DNA of 64,000 nt from a virus. Positions within the stretch are counted from its first letter, which is position 1. Each line of letters starts with the position of its first letter. The DNA lies in IMG/VR virus record IMGVR_UViG_3300025849_000025, positions 1 to 64,000 of that record; one strand, 5' to 3'. Made by a program: the position numbers and the translations under genes. The notes beneath the pieces are model-generated. The model did not search any database. It was not told the origin of the DNA and saw only the letters and a program-made list of their open reading frames with translations. Positions 44,102-51,789 of this stretch are shown in pieces.

Positions 44102-44472
44102 GCTGGATTGAAAACGTCATTTGGAATACTTGACATCTTCTTTGTCTTGAAGAAACCGATGTACTCTGGATACTTGATCATAAACAGACGTGCAAACAAT
44201 GCTACGTAATTGTTAGAAATCTTGTATTTGTCGCCAGTAGTAACAACATCAGTTTCCCAACGTACACGGTTAATAATCAACCAACCACTGAGTTGTGTGT
44301 GACCTGCTCTGATGGCTTCTTTGGTGAACTGTTCAAATAGTTCGAAGAACGCTGGGTTCTCTCTATGCCAAATTAGCCACTTTCTGCCAAGTGTATTTGC
44401 CATCATTTGATCACAATAATCTTGTTCAGTAATCTCTGAGAGCGTGTCGATATAACTTGCTTGTTCGTTCAT
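44098..44472 (-). CDS. Conserved phage protein of unknown function (124 aa)
   Basis: Start ATG 44472 chosen: CGGAG before it, and the longer frame overlaps the upstream gene. Pattern FFELFEQFTKEAIRAGHTQLSGWLIINRVRWETDVVTTGDKYKISNNYVALFARLFMIKYPEYIGFF matches a family frequent in phages and prophages (helix-rich, WET-V-T--D motif), function unknown to me. Lies in a three-gene run with the metallophosphoesterase. Confidence 0.76.
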   Translation of the reverse strand: MNEQASYIDTLSEITEQDYCDQMMANTLGRKWLIWHRENPAFFELFEQFTKEAIRAGHTQLSGWLIINRVRWETDVVTTGDKYKISNNYVALFARLFMIKYPEYIGFFKTKKMSSIPNDVFNPA

Positions 44473-44486
44473 AATATAAATCTCCG

Positions 44487-44708
44487 TTAGGTTTTTTTGG
44501 CTTTGTTCGATTTCCAAAGGTAATTGATATCTTCCTCAGCGGTTCTTGCTGAATCTTCATAGACTTTAATTACATTACCTTTTTTTTCTAGCCACTGTTG
44601 AATTAGAAGTTGATCGGCATCATCAGACGCACGATCTTCCATTCGTTCGATTTCTGCGCTCGACATAGGAGCCGAACGCAGATTAGTTTTGGTTTCACTT
44701 TTTACCAT
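44487..44708 (-). CDS. Small acidic protein (73 aa)
   Basis: Helical, charged (SAEIERMEDRASDDADQLLIQQWLEKKGNVIKVYEDSARTAEEDINYLWKSNK). Overlaps the end of the metallophosphoesterase gene by 14 bases, so it is probably translated by coupling. No function recognised. Confidence 0.7.
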   Translation of the reverse strand: MVKSETKTNLRSAPMSSAEIERMEDRASDDADQLLIQQWLEKKGNVIKVYEDSARTAEEDINYLWKSNKAKKT

Positions 44709-45474
44709 AAGTTGTTTTTAGCCTTTCTTGTGAAACAAATTCTGGCTCATACATGCCATTCTCGATTTCACGTTTGATAACAACGCCAGACCACCATTCT
44801 TTATTCATCTGTCCAGCCCAACCTTCTGGTGCGCCTTTATAACAACCTGCAACTAAGCCGATTGCGCCATAAGGATGCACATCATCTCGAATTTTCATAT
44901 CACGCTTATGACTGTGACCACAAGTTGCGCTACCAAAGCGCTTAGCTAGAATACCCGCAGCATGGTTTACACCAGACATTGGACGATAACCATTAGTAAA
45001 GAAATGAGCATAACTAACACCATCATAATCATAGATAGCAGGTGCGTCATGTTCATACTCGTGGTATTCGTCGAACCAAGTGTCTGTACCAAGATGCTTG
45101 AAAGAAATACCGTACTTCTCACCTTCGATGCGAGGGTCCATTGCGATAGCTCTTCTAATCCTAGTCTCGTGATTGCCTTCAAATCCGTAATATGCAGGAC
45201 GTTTGCGTTTATTAGCTTTAAACTTAATACGCATACGATCCATTGCTTCGTTGTAGCATTCAATGTCTGCTTCATAGCTTTGGCTTACGAAATTCTTCGG
45301 AGCCTTGGCTGAATCAAAACTGTTCAGTGACCGCATATCTGCACCGTCACCTAAATCTACAACGTAGTCAGGTTTTACGTCCCAGATTAATTCGCCCAAC
45401 CAATCAAATCGCTCGTTGCTAACTTGAGGGTCACTATGGGCGCATGAAAACACAACTGCTGTTTTACCTGCCAT
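44695..45474 (-). CDS. Calcineurin-like metallophosphoesterase
   Basis: 259 aa. Metal-site blocks in order: CAHSD near residue 12 (H of block I replaced in part by the CAHSD form), VVDLGDGADM (block II), GFEGNHETR (block III, GNHE), then SYAHF and CGHSHKRD (GHxH block). Phage proteins of this type are often annotated as DNA-associated or nucleotide phosphoesterases; substrate unknown. Strong TTGACA/TATAAT promoter at 45512-45540. Heads a small operon with the 73-, 124- and 71-aa genes. Confidence 0.82.
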   Translation of the reverse strand: MAGKTAVVFSCAHSDPQVSNERFDWLGELIWDVKPDYVVDLGDGADMRSLNSFDSAKAPKNFVSQSYEADIECYNEAMDRMRIKFKANKRKRPAYYGFEGNHETRIRRAIAMDPRIEGEKYGISFKHLGTDTWFDEYHEYEHDAPAIYDYDGVSYAHFFTNGYRPMSGVNHAAGILAKRFGSATCGHSHKRDMKIRDDVHPYGAIGLVAGCYKGAPEGWAGQMNKEWWSGVVIKREIENGMYEPEFVSQERLKTTYGKK

Positions 45475-45511
45475 TAGTGTTAATCTCCTTACATAATTTA
45501 AATGTACCTAT

Positions 45512-45540
45512 ATTATATCATAATGACTATAATCTGTCAA
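45512..45540 (-). promoter_or_regulatory. Early sigma70 consensus promoter
   Basis: -35 TTGACA (45540-45535), 17-base spacer, -10 TATAAT (45517-45512); 37 bases before the metallophosphoesterase ATG. Confidence 0.85.
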
Positions 45541-45566
45541 GTAAATATGGTATTAGCACATATTAT

Positions 45567-45595
45567 AAAAAAATGGGAAGGCGGTTGCCTTCCCA
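45567..45595 (-). terminator. Strong intrinsic terminator after hsp20
   Basis: 9-bp stem TGGGAAGGC / GCCTTCCCA with GGTT loop on the plus strand (574-582/587-595 of 45 kb). On the minus strand it is followed by TTTTTTT (45573-45567). Ends the Hsp20 transcript. Confidence 0.92.
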
Positions 45596-45610
45596 CTGAT
45601 GCTTAGGACA

Positions 45611-46054
45611 TCACCCCTTTAGAAGCTGAGGTTCCGCACGATTGATTTCAATTTTACGAGGTTTCTTTGCTTCTGGTATTACGTTTTCCAACTTGACGGT
45701 TAAAATACCATCAATAAGGTCAGCGCCCATCACAACAACTGTATCAGCTAATGTGAAAACTCTTGAGAAGGAACGTCCAGAAATTCCACGATGGATGTAA
45801 TGCTTCTCATCTGTGGCTTCCTGTTTACCTTCGATTGTTAGTACCCCTTCTTTGATCTGAATATCAAGATCGTCATAGGTGAACCCAGCAATTGCTAACT
45901 GCAATTCATATTGGTCATCGTCTACCTTGACGATGTTGTAGGGTGGGTAAGCCTGTTGATTTGGGGTTGTGTCTCTCATTCTTTCAATCATTCGGTCAAA
46001 GCCGATTAAGAATGGATCATTTAAAAAATCAGTTGTAATTCTACGTGTATTCAT
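45611..46054 (-). CDS. Small heat shock protein Hsp20 family
   Basis: 147 aa from ATG 46054 (AAAGGAG before it; the longer frame to 46108 has no ribosome-binding site). Alpha-crystallin domain about residues 37-135: YNIVKVDDDQYELQLAIAGFTYDDLDIQIKEGVLTIEGKQE, then GRSFSRVFTLADTVVV..ADLIDGILTVKLEN with the expected G-I-L-x-V-x-L strand. Hsp20 genes are frequent in marine T4-like phages and are thought to assist virion scaffolding. Transcribed alone from a late promoter (46114-46121) to a strong terminator. Confidence 0.9.
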   Translation of the reverse strand: MNTRRITTDFLNDPFLIGFDRMIERMRDTTPNQQAYPPYNIVKVDDDQYELQLAIAGFTYDDLDIQIKEGVLTIEGKQEATDEKHYIHRGISGRSFSRVFTLADTVVVMGADLIDGILTVKLENVIPEAKKPRKIEINRAEPQLLKG

Positions 46055-46113
46055 TTTGCTATCTCCTTTATTAAGCAAGATTAATGTGCGTGACCCATTA
46101 GGCATCACGCAAT

Positions 46114-46121
46114 TATTTATA
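46114..46121 (-). promoter_or_regulatory. T4-type late promoter TATAAATA
   Basis: Exact minus-strand TATAAATA, 59 bases before the Hsp20 ATG 46054. Confidence 0.7.
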
Positions 46122-46145
46122 AAACATTTTCACCAGAATACCAAA

Positions 46146-46463
46146 TTAATTGGTATATGGCACAAAATCACTACCGTTAGCTACCATGCATGCCCAACCA
46201 TTTTGATACAACGCAACTAAAGTCCAAGTGCCTGTATCTTGATTGGTAGTGAAAATCATTTCAGAATTCACGAATTGACCACTTGCGTGTTGTTGTAACA
46301 TCTTACCATTAAACAATATTGTTTCGCCGTATTTTGATGTTTGTTCTGCCACGTTGGCAAACGTTGCGCAAGATTGTACTGCTTGGAAAGGTGGCACTTC
46401 TTGTTCTTGAGCCACAACTACTGTTGCAGAAAGTAGGGTAATCGGTAGTAAGTATTTAAGCAT
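46146..46463 (-). CDS. Secreted or periplasmic small protein (105 aa)
   Basis: Clear signal peptide (MLKYLLPITLLSATVVVAQ, cut likely after the AxA-like VVA). The mature ~85 residues have two cysteines (QSCATF, GWACMVANG) likely joined as a disulphide, with beta-strands MIFTTNQDTGTWTLVALYQNG. This pattern occurs in other phages with no known role. Starts 3 bases after dUTPase. Confidence 0.78.
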   Translation of the reverse strand: MLKYLLPITLLSATVVVAQEQEVPPFQAVQSCATFANVAEQTSKYGETILFNGKMLQQHASGQFVNSEMIFTTNQDTGTWTLVALYQNGWACMVANGSDFVPYTN

Positions 46464-46466
46464 AGC

Positions 46467-46973
46467 TTATTCTCCTGTTGAACCGAAACCCCCATCGCGT
46501 TCTGTCAACTCCATTGGTTTTGTTGTTTCTGTAAATTTTTGTTGGATAACTTTTTCAACTAAACCTTGAGCTACACGATCACCATTAGTGATCTTGACAA
46601 GACTATCGGTATTGTTTTGTAACATAACAAACGTTTCTAGTGTGTAGTCTGAATCAATAATACCTGTGCCATTTGCTAATGACAAACCTTTCTTGAAGGC
46701 TGAACCAGAGCGAATGTATAGTTTCATAACATGTTTCTCTGGTACGTCGAAAATCAATCCTGTGGGTATTAGAACCCGAATTCCTGGTGGCAACTGAAAA
46801 GCATCTTTGTCGGTGGACACGCCCTTGACTGCAACATTTTGGGACTTATTCCAAGAGTTGTAACCCTTTAGCATATCACCATTCTTAAAACATGCTTTAA
46901 TATCAAAACAAGCTGAGCCTTTAGTAGCATACTCAGGTAGCTCTGCATTTTCATTCATTCTATAAATATTCAT
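46467..46973 (-). CDS. dut: dUTP diphosphatase (dUTPase)
   Basis: 168 aa. All five trimeric dUTPase motifs: I GSACFDIKA, II RSGSAFKKG, III GIIDSDYTLE, IV NGDRVAQGL, V RDGGFGSTG. Hydrolyses dUTP to dUMP to keep uracil out of phage DNA and feed dTMP synthesis. A ~20-residue insert (NSWNKSQNVAVKGVST) between I and II is longer than usual. Lies 1 base after regA. Confidence 0.95.
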   Translation of the reverse strand: MNIYRMNENAELPEYATKGSACFDIKACFKNGDMLKGYNSWNKSQNVAVKGVSTDKDAFQLPPGIRVLIPTGLIFDVPEKHVMKLYIRSGSAFKKGLSLANGTGIIDSDYTLETFVMLQNNTDSLVKITNGDRVAQGLVEKVIQQKFTETTKPMELTERDGGFGSTGE

Positions 46974-46974
46974 T

Positions 46975-47379
46975 TCACTTCTTTCCGATGTTATACTTGG
47001 GCTGTAAAGTCCAATTACCTTTCTCTTTATGAGATAAGATTTTGATTTGATTTAGCTGAGCTACAGGGTCTTGGGCTTTCTCTGTTTCAACAACAGCAAC
47101 CAATCCCCACTCCTCTAAAAGATTAACAATAGTATTTCTTCTTGATGCGTCTTCGTCGATAAAGGTATCTGTCTTACCATCTAGTATGAAGAGTTCCTTA
47201 AAGTGTAGTATAGCATATCTACCTTGTTTATGCAAGATATGACAAGTTTGGTACAGTGTTTTTTCTTTTCTTGACGAAATGCCAATTCGTGTGAGAGTTT
47301 CTTTTACCTTAAGGAAACTATCTGGCGTGGGGAGAGTAATCTCAATACCTACGCCTTTAAATATATCTTCTGAGTTCAT
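46975..47379 (-). CDS. regA: RegA translational repressor
   Basis: 134 aa from ATG 47379; AAGGTG lies 9 bases before it. Strong family match: IEITLPTPDSFLKVKETLTRIGI, LYQTCHILHKQGRYAILHFKELFILDGK, RRNTIVNLLEEWGLVAVV, WTLQPKYNIGKK. RegA binds early mRNAs at their start sites, and in T4 lies after gene 62, as here. A GATAAATA box (47447-47454) is too far upstream to be counted. Confidence 0.93.
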   Translation of the reverse strand: MNSEDIFKGVGIEITLPTPDSFLKVKETLTRIGISSRKEKTLYQTCHILHKQGRYAILHFKELFILDGKTDTFIDEDASRRNTIVNLLEEWGLVAVVETEKAQDPVAQLNQIKILSHKEKGNWTLQPKYNIGKK

Positions 47380-47469
47380 AATCCAAAGCACCTTTTTTTA
47401 TTATTATTATGTTATGCTGATCATCAAATTTTTCGACCATCGGATATATTTATCTAAATTAGCTTTTCT

Positions 47470-47865
47470 CTACCCCCCTGTTTCTAACTTTGCACGGACT
47501 TGTTCAATCTGTTGAACATTAAGCGCCTTCTTGTACATTTTAGCGACAGTGCGGTTACAACCATACACTTCTTGGAGTGCATCTAGGTCTTTATCCACAT
47601 CTGGTTTGTTCCACTTAGAGAAACGTTTACGTTTACGCAAAGCCCCACGATAGTAGTCGAACTGAGCGCCATTAAACAACTCAGGGCGCATGTTCATCTC
47701 ATTTGCATGTAGAATTGTATCTTCGAAGTTCGAGAAGCCACGGTTGACAATATAAGGTATGTACAGCTTTTCAGCTTGCTCTGGGATATCATGATCATTA
47801 ATGAGATCGTCCTTAGAGAACGAAGCCGCATTCATGAAATCAAAAGGTGTTATTTCTTTCGGCAA
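47470..47865 (-). CDS. 62: Clamp loader small subunit gp62
   Basis: 131 aa (T4 gp62: 187). Family pattern TPFDFMNAASFSKDDLINDHDIPEQAEKLYIPYIVNRGFSNFEDTILHANEMN, then FDYYRGALRKRKRFSKWNKPDVDKDLDALQEVYGCNRTVAKMY. With gp44 it loads the gp45 clamp on DNA. The shorter C-terminus is normal in marine relatives. Its start overlaps the zinc-ribbon gene by 26 bases. Confidence 0.92.
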   Translation of the reverse strand: MPKEITPFDFMNAASFSKDDLINDHDIPEQAEKLYIPYIVNRGFSNFEDTILHANEMNMRPELFNGAQFDYYRGALRKRKRFSKWNKPDVDKDLDALQEVYGCNRTVAKMYKKALNVQQIEQVRAKLETGG

Positions 47866-48049
47866 TTGTATTCTCCAAATCTTTCAACATATCATTAAAC
47901 GGTATAGCACAGGATGCGCAAAGTTTCAAGCTTAATTGTCCATCCTGTGTATCGACATTAACTGTGTTAATATCTTTTTTTGGTATTTTCTCTTTGCACT
48001 CCCAACAGACAACTTTGCTGTCTGTTGGGAGTTTATTCCACCAACCCAT
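47840..48049 (-). CDS. Zinc-ribbon protein inserted between gp44 and gp62
   Basis: 69 aa. Two CxxC pairs: C15-WEC and C42-ASC (VVCWECKEKI..., LKLCASCAI), 24 residues apart, as in treble-clef or ribbon metal sites. In T4, gene 44 directly precedes gene 62. Overlaps the gp62 start by 26 bases and shares a base with the gp44 stop. A 13-bp inverted repeat covers its 5' part. May bind nucleic acid or partner clamp loader. Confidence 0.75.
   Translation of the reverse strand: MGWWNKLPTDSKVVCWECKEKIPKKDINTVNVDTQDGQLSLKLCASCAIPFNDMLKDLENTIAERNNTF
47999..48031 (-). promoter_or_regulatory. 13-bp perfect inverted repeat near start of zinc-ribbon gene
   Basis: CTCCCAACAGACA / TGTCTGTTGGGAG with 7-base loop, no T run after it. 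In mRNA it makes a stable hairpin within codons 7-17 of the 69-aa gene, between gp44 and gp62. Could tune gp44:gp62 output or protect the 3' end of gp44 mRNA. Confidence 0.75.
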
Positions 48050-49020
48050 TACTTGTACTCAGCTTCCATCATAACTTCAGACATAAACGCAACCATATTG
48101 ATTTCTAGGTCAGCGCAACGTGTAGCCTTATCCATGTAATCAGCAATAGTCACCACAAACCCTGGGAGACTACGCAACTCGACCTTATCTTGTGCCATAT
48201 CATAGATACGACGGAACATCTCATTCATGTCTTGGTCAGAGTTCTTTGCAACCCATTTACGTAGATTAGTCCAGTCTTTTACCTTCAACATACGGAATGC
48301 TTCTTCAAGAGACTCTTGCTTGAGATTAACAAAGATACCTTCATCAATTTTGCCAGCAGCCGCATATGATTGCAGTTCAGTCAGAACACGACGGAAATCA
48401 GGGAAGTGTTGTTCCACAACCTTGGCAACAACCTTGTTGTCGTAGTCTACCTGTTCGTTGTTTAAGATTTCTAGTACACGTTTGTAGAACGAAGCCGCTA
48501 GTTTTGGCTTATCACTATTCTGAATGGTAAAGTCTACTTCAGACAAACGACTACGAAGTGGCGCAATCATACGGTTCTTAAAATTACAAGTGAAGATAAA
48601 CCCACAGTTTGAAGAGTATTCTTCGATAAAGTTGCGTAGTGCTGGTTGGATTTTAGAAGCACTTAGATAGTCTGCTTCATCAAGGATCACATACTTACGA
48701 CCACCTGCAAGAGATACAGCGGATGCATATGCAGAGATATCATAACGTAGGGTGTCGATGCTCATATCCAAAGAGCCGTTCTTGATAATGTAATCACAAC
48801 CCATTTCATCAAGCATAGCTTTTGCGACAGTTGTTTTACCAACACCTGGGCCACCAGAGAGTAAAAGGTTTGGTACACTATCGTCTTCGATAAACTTCTT
48901 AAAAGTTGTCTTCAGCTTTGGGCTGAGGATCGTATCATCTACTCGCTGTGGTCTGTACTTCTCGACCCACAATACTTCATTCGTCTTTGCATCTATAGCC
49001 ATGTCATCACCATTCATCAT
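48049..49020 (-). CDS. 44: Clamp loader large subunit gp44 (AAA+ ATPase)
   Basis: 323 aa. N-terminal VEKYRPQRVDDTIL; Walker A GGPGVGKTT (K62); Walker B LDEADYL (D114); sensor 1 FTCNFKNRM; SRC-type motif RSRL. In T4 a gp44 tetramer plus one gp62 loads gp45 using ATP. Start uncertain: ATGs at 49020, 49017 and 49002; none has a strong ribosome-binding site. Downstream of gp45 and the 86-aa gene. Confidence 0.95.
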   Translation of the reverse strand: MMNGDDMAIDAKTNEVLWVEKYRPQRVDDTILSPKLKTTFKKFIEDDSVPNLLLSGGPGVGKTTVAKAMLDEMGCDYIIKNGSLDMSIDTLRYDISAYASAVSLAGGRKYVILDEADYLSASKIQPALRNFIEEYSSNCGFIFTCNFKNRMIAPLRSRLSEVDFTIQNSDKPKLAASFYKRVLEILNNEQVDYDNKVVAKVVEQHFPDFRRVLTELQSYAAAGKIDEGIFVNLKQESLEEAFRMLKVKDWTNLRKWVAKNSDQDMNEMFRRIYDMAQDKVELRSLPGFVVTIADYMDKATRCADLEINMVAFMSEVMMEAEYK

Positions 49021-49069
49021 AATATAAAATAAGTTGTAGGTTTATAGCGAGAGCCTACATCGCTTATTC

Positions 49070-49330
49070 TTAACTGACTACTTTGTCAGCCATTGGCGCA
49101 TCTGCTGGGACGTCTGCTGGTGCATCTGGCATGTTACCCTCAGGTGCTTCACCTTGCGGTGCGTTTTGCTGTAGGAACATCTCTAGCTTATTGCGTAGCA
49201 TACCTACACCTGCTAGTTCACGGCCTTCGATGCCACCACGACGACTCACGATGTCGATCAATTGTACCACAGTTGCAATATCTTGCAATGAAATTTGTAC
49301 AGGTTCTTGTTGTTGCTCTTGTTCACTCAT
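49070..49330 (-). CDS. Small Gln/Pro/Ala-rich protein between gp45 and gp44
   Basis: 86 aa. Low-complexity ends (SEQEQQQEPVQ; APEGNMPDAPADVPADAPMAD) around a helix (ISLQDIATVVQLIDIVSRRGGIEGRELAGVGMLRNKLEMFL). This helix pattern recurs in proteins between gp45 and gp44 of marine T4-like phages; no function known. Conserved location suggests a replisome-linked role (inference). Confidence 0.76.
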   Translation of the reverse strand: MSEQEQQQEPVQISLQDIATVVQLIDIVSRRGGIEGRELAGVGMLRNKLEMFLQQNAPQGEAPEGNMPDAPADVPADAPMADKVVS

Positions 49331-49335
49331 ATTAT

Positions 49336-49998
49336 CTATCCTTTATTATAAGTTGATTTGGTATCGATTGCCACATAATATGTAGCATCTGGGCTTTTAA
49401 ACTCAGAAATGCCTTTTGCGCATAGAGTTACGCTATAGTCTTGAGGCAATAGCTTAAGGTTTTCTGTCTTGATGATAACCTTAAAGGTATCATTGGTTTC
49501 ACCAATTTCAATACCATAATCATCAGCCCCTGTATCGGTACTGCTGATTGCCTTGAGGTAAATCTTACCTTCCTCTCCGACAAATGCCACTTCTTGGAAT
49601 TGAAGTACACCCGCCGCTTTGATTACCGATTGAAGGTCATTCCATGTAACATTCACTTCAACATCTTTAGTCGGCAATTCAATCTCCTTGGTAGGAGCCG
49701 CATGAATCATAGAGATGTCTGCGAATACATATTTAGTACGCTGTTTGCCTTGAGTAATCACGAAGTATTTATCATGGAATTCTACATCAGGATCATTATA
49801 AAGACCCAAAATAGATAGAAATCGTGATAAATCGTAGATACACGCTTGGGACGGAATGCTATCAGCAATAGTCGCCTTTGCGATCAAGGTTTTTTCTGGC
49901 GTAATAGTCTTAAGCGTATTCCCTTGCTCCATCAAGATAGACTTGTTGATAGTGGAAAAACTCTTAAGTATCGTCAGAGTTCGTTCAGAAAATTTCAT
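49336..49998 (-). CDS. 45: Sliding clamp gp45
   Basis: 220 aa (T4 gp45: 228). Matches the gp45 plan: MKFSERTLTILKSFSTINKSILMEQGNTLKTIT...LIAKATI, the three-strand repeats, and C-terminal LKLLPQDYSVTLCAKGISEFKS...VAIDTKS. The ring tethers gp43 and in T4 also activates late transcription with gp55/gp33. Promoter at 50031-50059; AGAC-type leader. Confidence 0.95.
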   Translation of the reverse strand: MKFSERTLTILKSFSTINKSILMEQGNTLKTITPEKTLIAKATIADSIPSQACIYDLSRFLSILGLYNDPDVEFHDKYFVITQGKQRTKYVFADISMIHAAPTKEIELPTKDVEVNVTWNDLQSVIKAAGVLQFQEVAFVGEEGKIYLKAISSTDTGADDYGIEIGETNDTFKVIIKTENLKLLPQDYSVTLCAKGISEFKSPDATYYVAIDTKSTYNKG

Positions 49999-50030
49999 TA
50001 TATAGTCTCCAAGTTTTGTTTATTTAACAA

Positions 50031-50059
50031 GATTAACACACATCATTAATCTTGTCAAT
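50031..50059 (-). promoter_or_regulatory. Early sigma70-type promoter for gp45
   Basis: -35 TTGACA (50059-50054), 17-base spacer, -10 TAATCT (50036-50031). An 8-bp inverted repeat AAGATTAA / TTAATCTT spans spacer and -10, a possible operator. Confidence 0.68.
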
Positions 50060-50909
50060 CTTTTTTATAAGATTTCTTACTAGCTGACTTATCAGCCGTA
50101 GCTGATACACCTAGTGAACCAATAGCCGCCATGTTGCCCTTAAAGATGTAAGAGCCGATATGATTGATCTGCATCCATGGACACATCCATACTTGCATAC
50201 CAATTTCACGCGACTTTTGGCAGAAGAAATAGTCTTCGCTCAGATAGCGTTTTGTTTTAGGATCGATAATACAGTCAAAGAATGCTGTGATCTCACGTGT
50301 GCCATCGAAGTTGTCAGTTCTAATATGATCTGGCTTATAAGACAAGTATGGATATGCTTCTTTGTATTTCTCTAGTGTATCACGTGGAATACACATAAAT
50401 CCTGTCCCTGCCTCACCAACTTCCAAAGGCTCAGCAAGATTAAAACTGGCAAGTTTGTTAATTGGATTAAAAACATAATCCGCTGTATACTGATCTAGTG
50501 CAAATGGTGTATCATCTGCTTTGCCAATTTCAACTGCTTTCTTTACCTTCTCCCATGCAATAGTTTTCTTGGGATAAGGACCTGTCACAATGTTGAACTT
50601 AGGATCAGATACTTGAATTGCAATCAAACCTAGTACGTCACGAGGGTCAAATGCGATATCGGAATCAATAAAGACAAGATGTGTACAGTCAGAGCGTAAG
50701 AACTCATCAACAACGTAGTTTCTTGCTCTTTGGATTAGACTCTCATTGAACAAGTAGTAGAAGCGAACGTCGATACCATTAGCACCTGCCATCAAAGCTA
50801 GGTCAGTGCATGCCTTTGTGTACGAACCACTACAGTTGCCGCCATACATTGGTGTTCCAATAAAGATTTTGTGTTTTCGAAGTTCTTCGATGGATATTTG
50901 TAGTTTCAT
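50055..50909 (-). CDS. GT-A-type glycosyltransferase-like protein
   Basis: 284 aa. Nucleotide-sugar pattern: KIFIGTPMYGGNCSGSYTKACTDLALMA, FNESLIQRARNYVVDEFLRSDCTHLVFIDSDIAFDP (DSD motif for metal), then TGPYPKK and late EDYFFCQKSREIG. This family is common in T4-like marine phages; sugar and target (phage DNA, virion or host surface) unknown. Its ATG overlaps the DexA stop. Likely cotranscribed with DexA and the DUF465 gene. Confidence 0.78.
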   Translation of the reverse strand: MKLQISIEELRKHKIFIGTPMYGGNCSGSYTKACTDLALMAGANGIDVRFYYLFNESLIQRARNYVVDEFLRSDCTHLVFIDSDIAFDPRDVLGLIAIQVSDPKFNIVTGPYPKKTIAWEKVKKAVEIGKADDTPFALDQYTADYVFNPINKLASFNLAEPLEVGEAGTGFMCIPRDTLEKYKEAYPYLSYKPDHIRTDNFDGTREITAFFDCIIDPKTKRYLSEDYFFCQKSREIGMQVWMCPWMQINHIGSYIFKGNMAAIGSLGVSATADKSASKKSYKKD

Positions 50910-51544
50910 ATTTCCGTTTGCTCCAAATCATGTTCTGCCCTAGTAATTGATTGCAACCGTAGAATATCAGCCGCCACATCATGCTTACTGTCATGAGCGT
51001 TAAAATTGTATTCCCACTTCGCTACGTCCTTAACAGGCACAAACCCATTAGGATCGATATCGAAGTTGAATTTTGCATCGATGAATGTACGAGTGTCACG
51101 TACAGCATAATGCTTTAAGTATTGACTAAGCAAACGTTGCTTGCCTGCGTCCTCTGCAATACGATCCAAAATTATGGGATCGAATGTGTTGCCTCTTGAC
51201 CACCAACATTCGATCTTGTCACTCTTTCGTAAGTAATCTACTAGCGTTTCGATAAATCGATCTGCTTTCATGTTATCAGGCGATGGCTTCAAGTTCTTCC
51301 TCAGCGCTGCTGGTTGATCCAACCACCACTGCAAGTCACTAGCACTATATACACATCCATGGTTCTCAACTTGATCTTTAATATCAAATGTATTTTGTTC
51401 CATGCCAAGAACCAATTCTTTAAATGTGTATGGGTTCTCGGTGAACCTTCCCCATTCGAATGTGGTATAGGAAACATCAATAGCAGGGATTTTACGAGAG
51501 TTAGTACCAATAGTTTCAAAATCAAATATAAAATGCGTTGCCAT
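50906..51544 (-). CDS. dexA: DexA-like 3'-5' exonuclease (DnaQ fold)
   Basis: 212 aa from ATG 51544, 8 bases after AAGGAG (ATG 51550 is too close to it). Exonuclease blocks: FIFDFETIG (ExoI DxE), SDLQWWLDQPAALRKNLKPS, WWSRGNTFDPIILDRI (ExoII-type), and HDSKHDVAADI (ExoIII H...D). T4 DexA shares this order. Degrades DNA 3'-5'. Promoter at 51575-51603. Confidence 0.87.
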   Translation of the reverse strand: MATHFIFDFETIGTNSRKIPAIDVSYTTFEWGRFTENPYTFKELVLGMEQNTFDIKDQVENHGCVYSASDLQWWLDQPAALRKNLKPSPDNMKADRFIETLVDYLRKSDKIECWWSRGNTFDPIILDRIAEDAGKQRLLSQYLKHYAVRDTRTFIDAKFNFDIDPNGFVPVKDVAKWEYNFNAHDSKHDVAADILRLQSITRAEHDLEQTEI

Positions 51545-51574
51545 TAACATATCTCCTTGTGGTTATTATCATTA

Positions 51575-51603
51575 ATTATACCACATGATTAAGATTTTTG
51601 CAA
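51575..51603 (-). promoter_or_regulatory. Early sigma70 promoter, family B
   Basis: -35 TTGCAA (51603-51598), 17-base spacer ending TGTGG, -10 TATAAT (51580-51575); upstream of dexA. Overlaps the end of the DUF465 gene. Confidence 0.7.
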
Positions 51604-51780
51604 GCTGATTCGTTCTTGAATCATAGAAATCTCATCTTTTAATTTCAGTTTGTCAACTTTAAATTTTTTGATGTACTTATCAGGTGCTTTTTCAGCTTCT
51701 AATGCTTCAATCACAGAGTGAAGGTTCTTGTGTCGATCCTCCAATAACCCCAGTCGATGAGTGTAATCTTCTTCTTTCAT
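51589..51780 (-). CDS. DUF465/YdcH-like small coiled-coil protein
   Basis: 63 aa helical hairpin: RLGLLEDRHKNLHSVIEALEAEKAPDKYIKKFKVDKLKLKDEISMIQERI, matching the DUF465 plan (LEERHR.LD..I..LE...APD..I..LKK.KL.LKDEI). Function unknown in all known members. 9 bases downstream of gp43, probably on its transcript. Confidence 0.8.
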   Translation of the reverse strand: MKEEDYTHRLGLLEDRHKNLHSVIEALEAEKAPDKYIKKFKVDKLKLKDEISMIQERISLQKS

Positions 51781-51789
51781 ATTGACCCC

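Noticed and set aside
36768-46463. CRISPR array or anti-CRISPR locus
   Set aside because: Repeats here are promoter cassettes and a gene duplication; no regular spacer pattern and no acr-specific sign.
47447-47454. GATAAATA as late promoter of regA
   Set aside because: About 70 bases from the start and a mismatch; regA is early/middle in T4.
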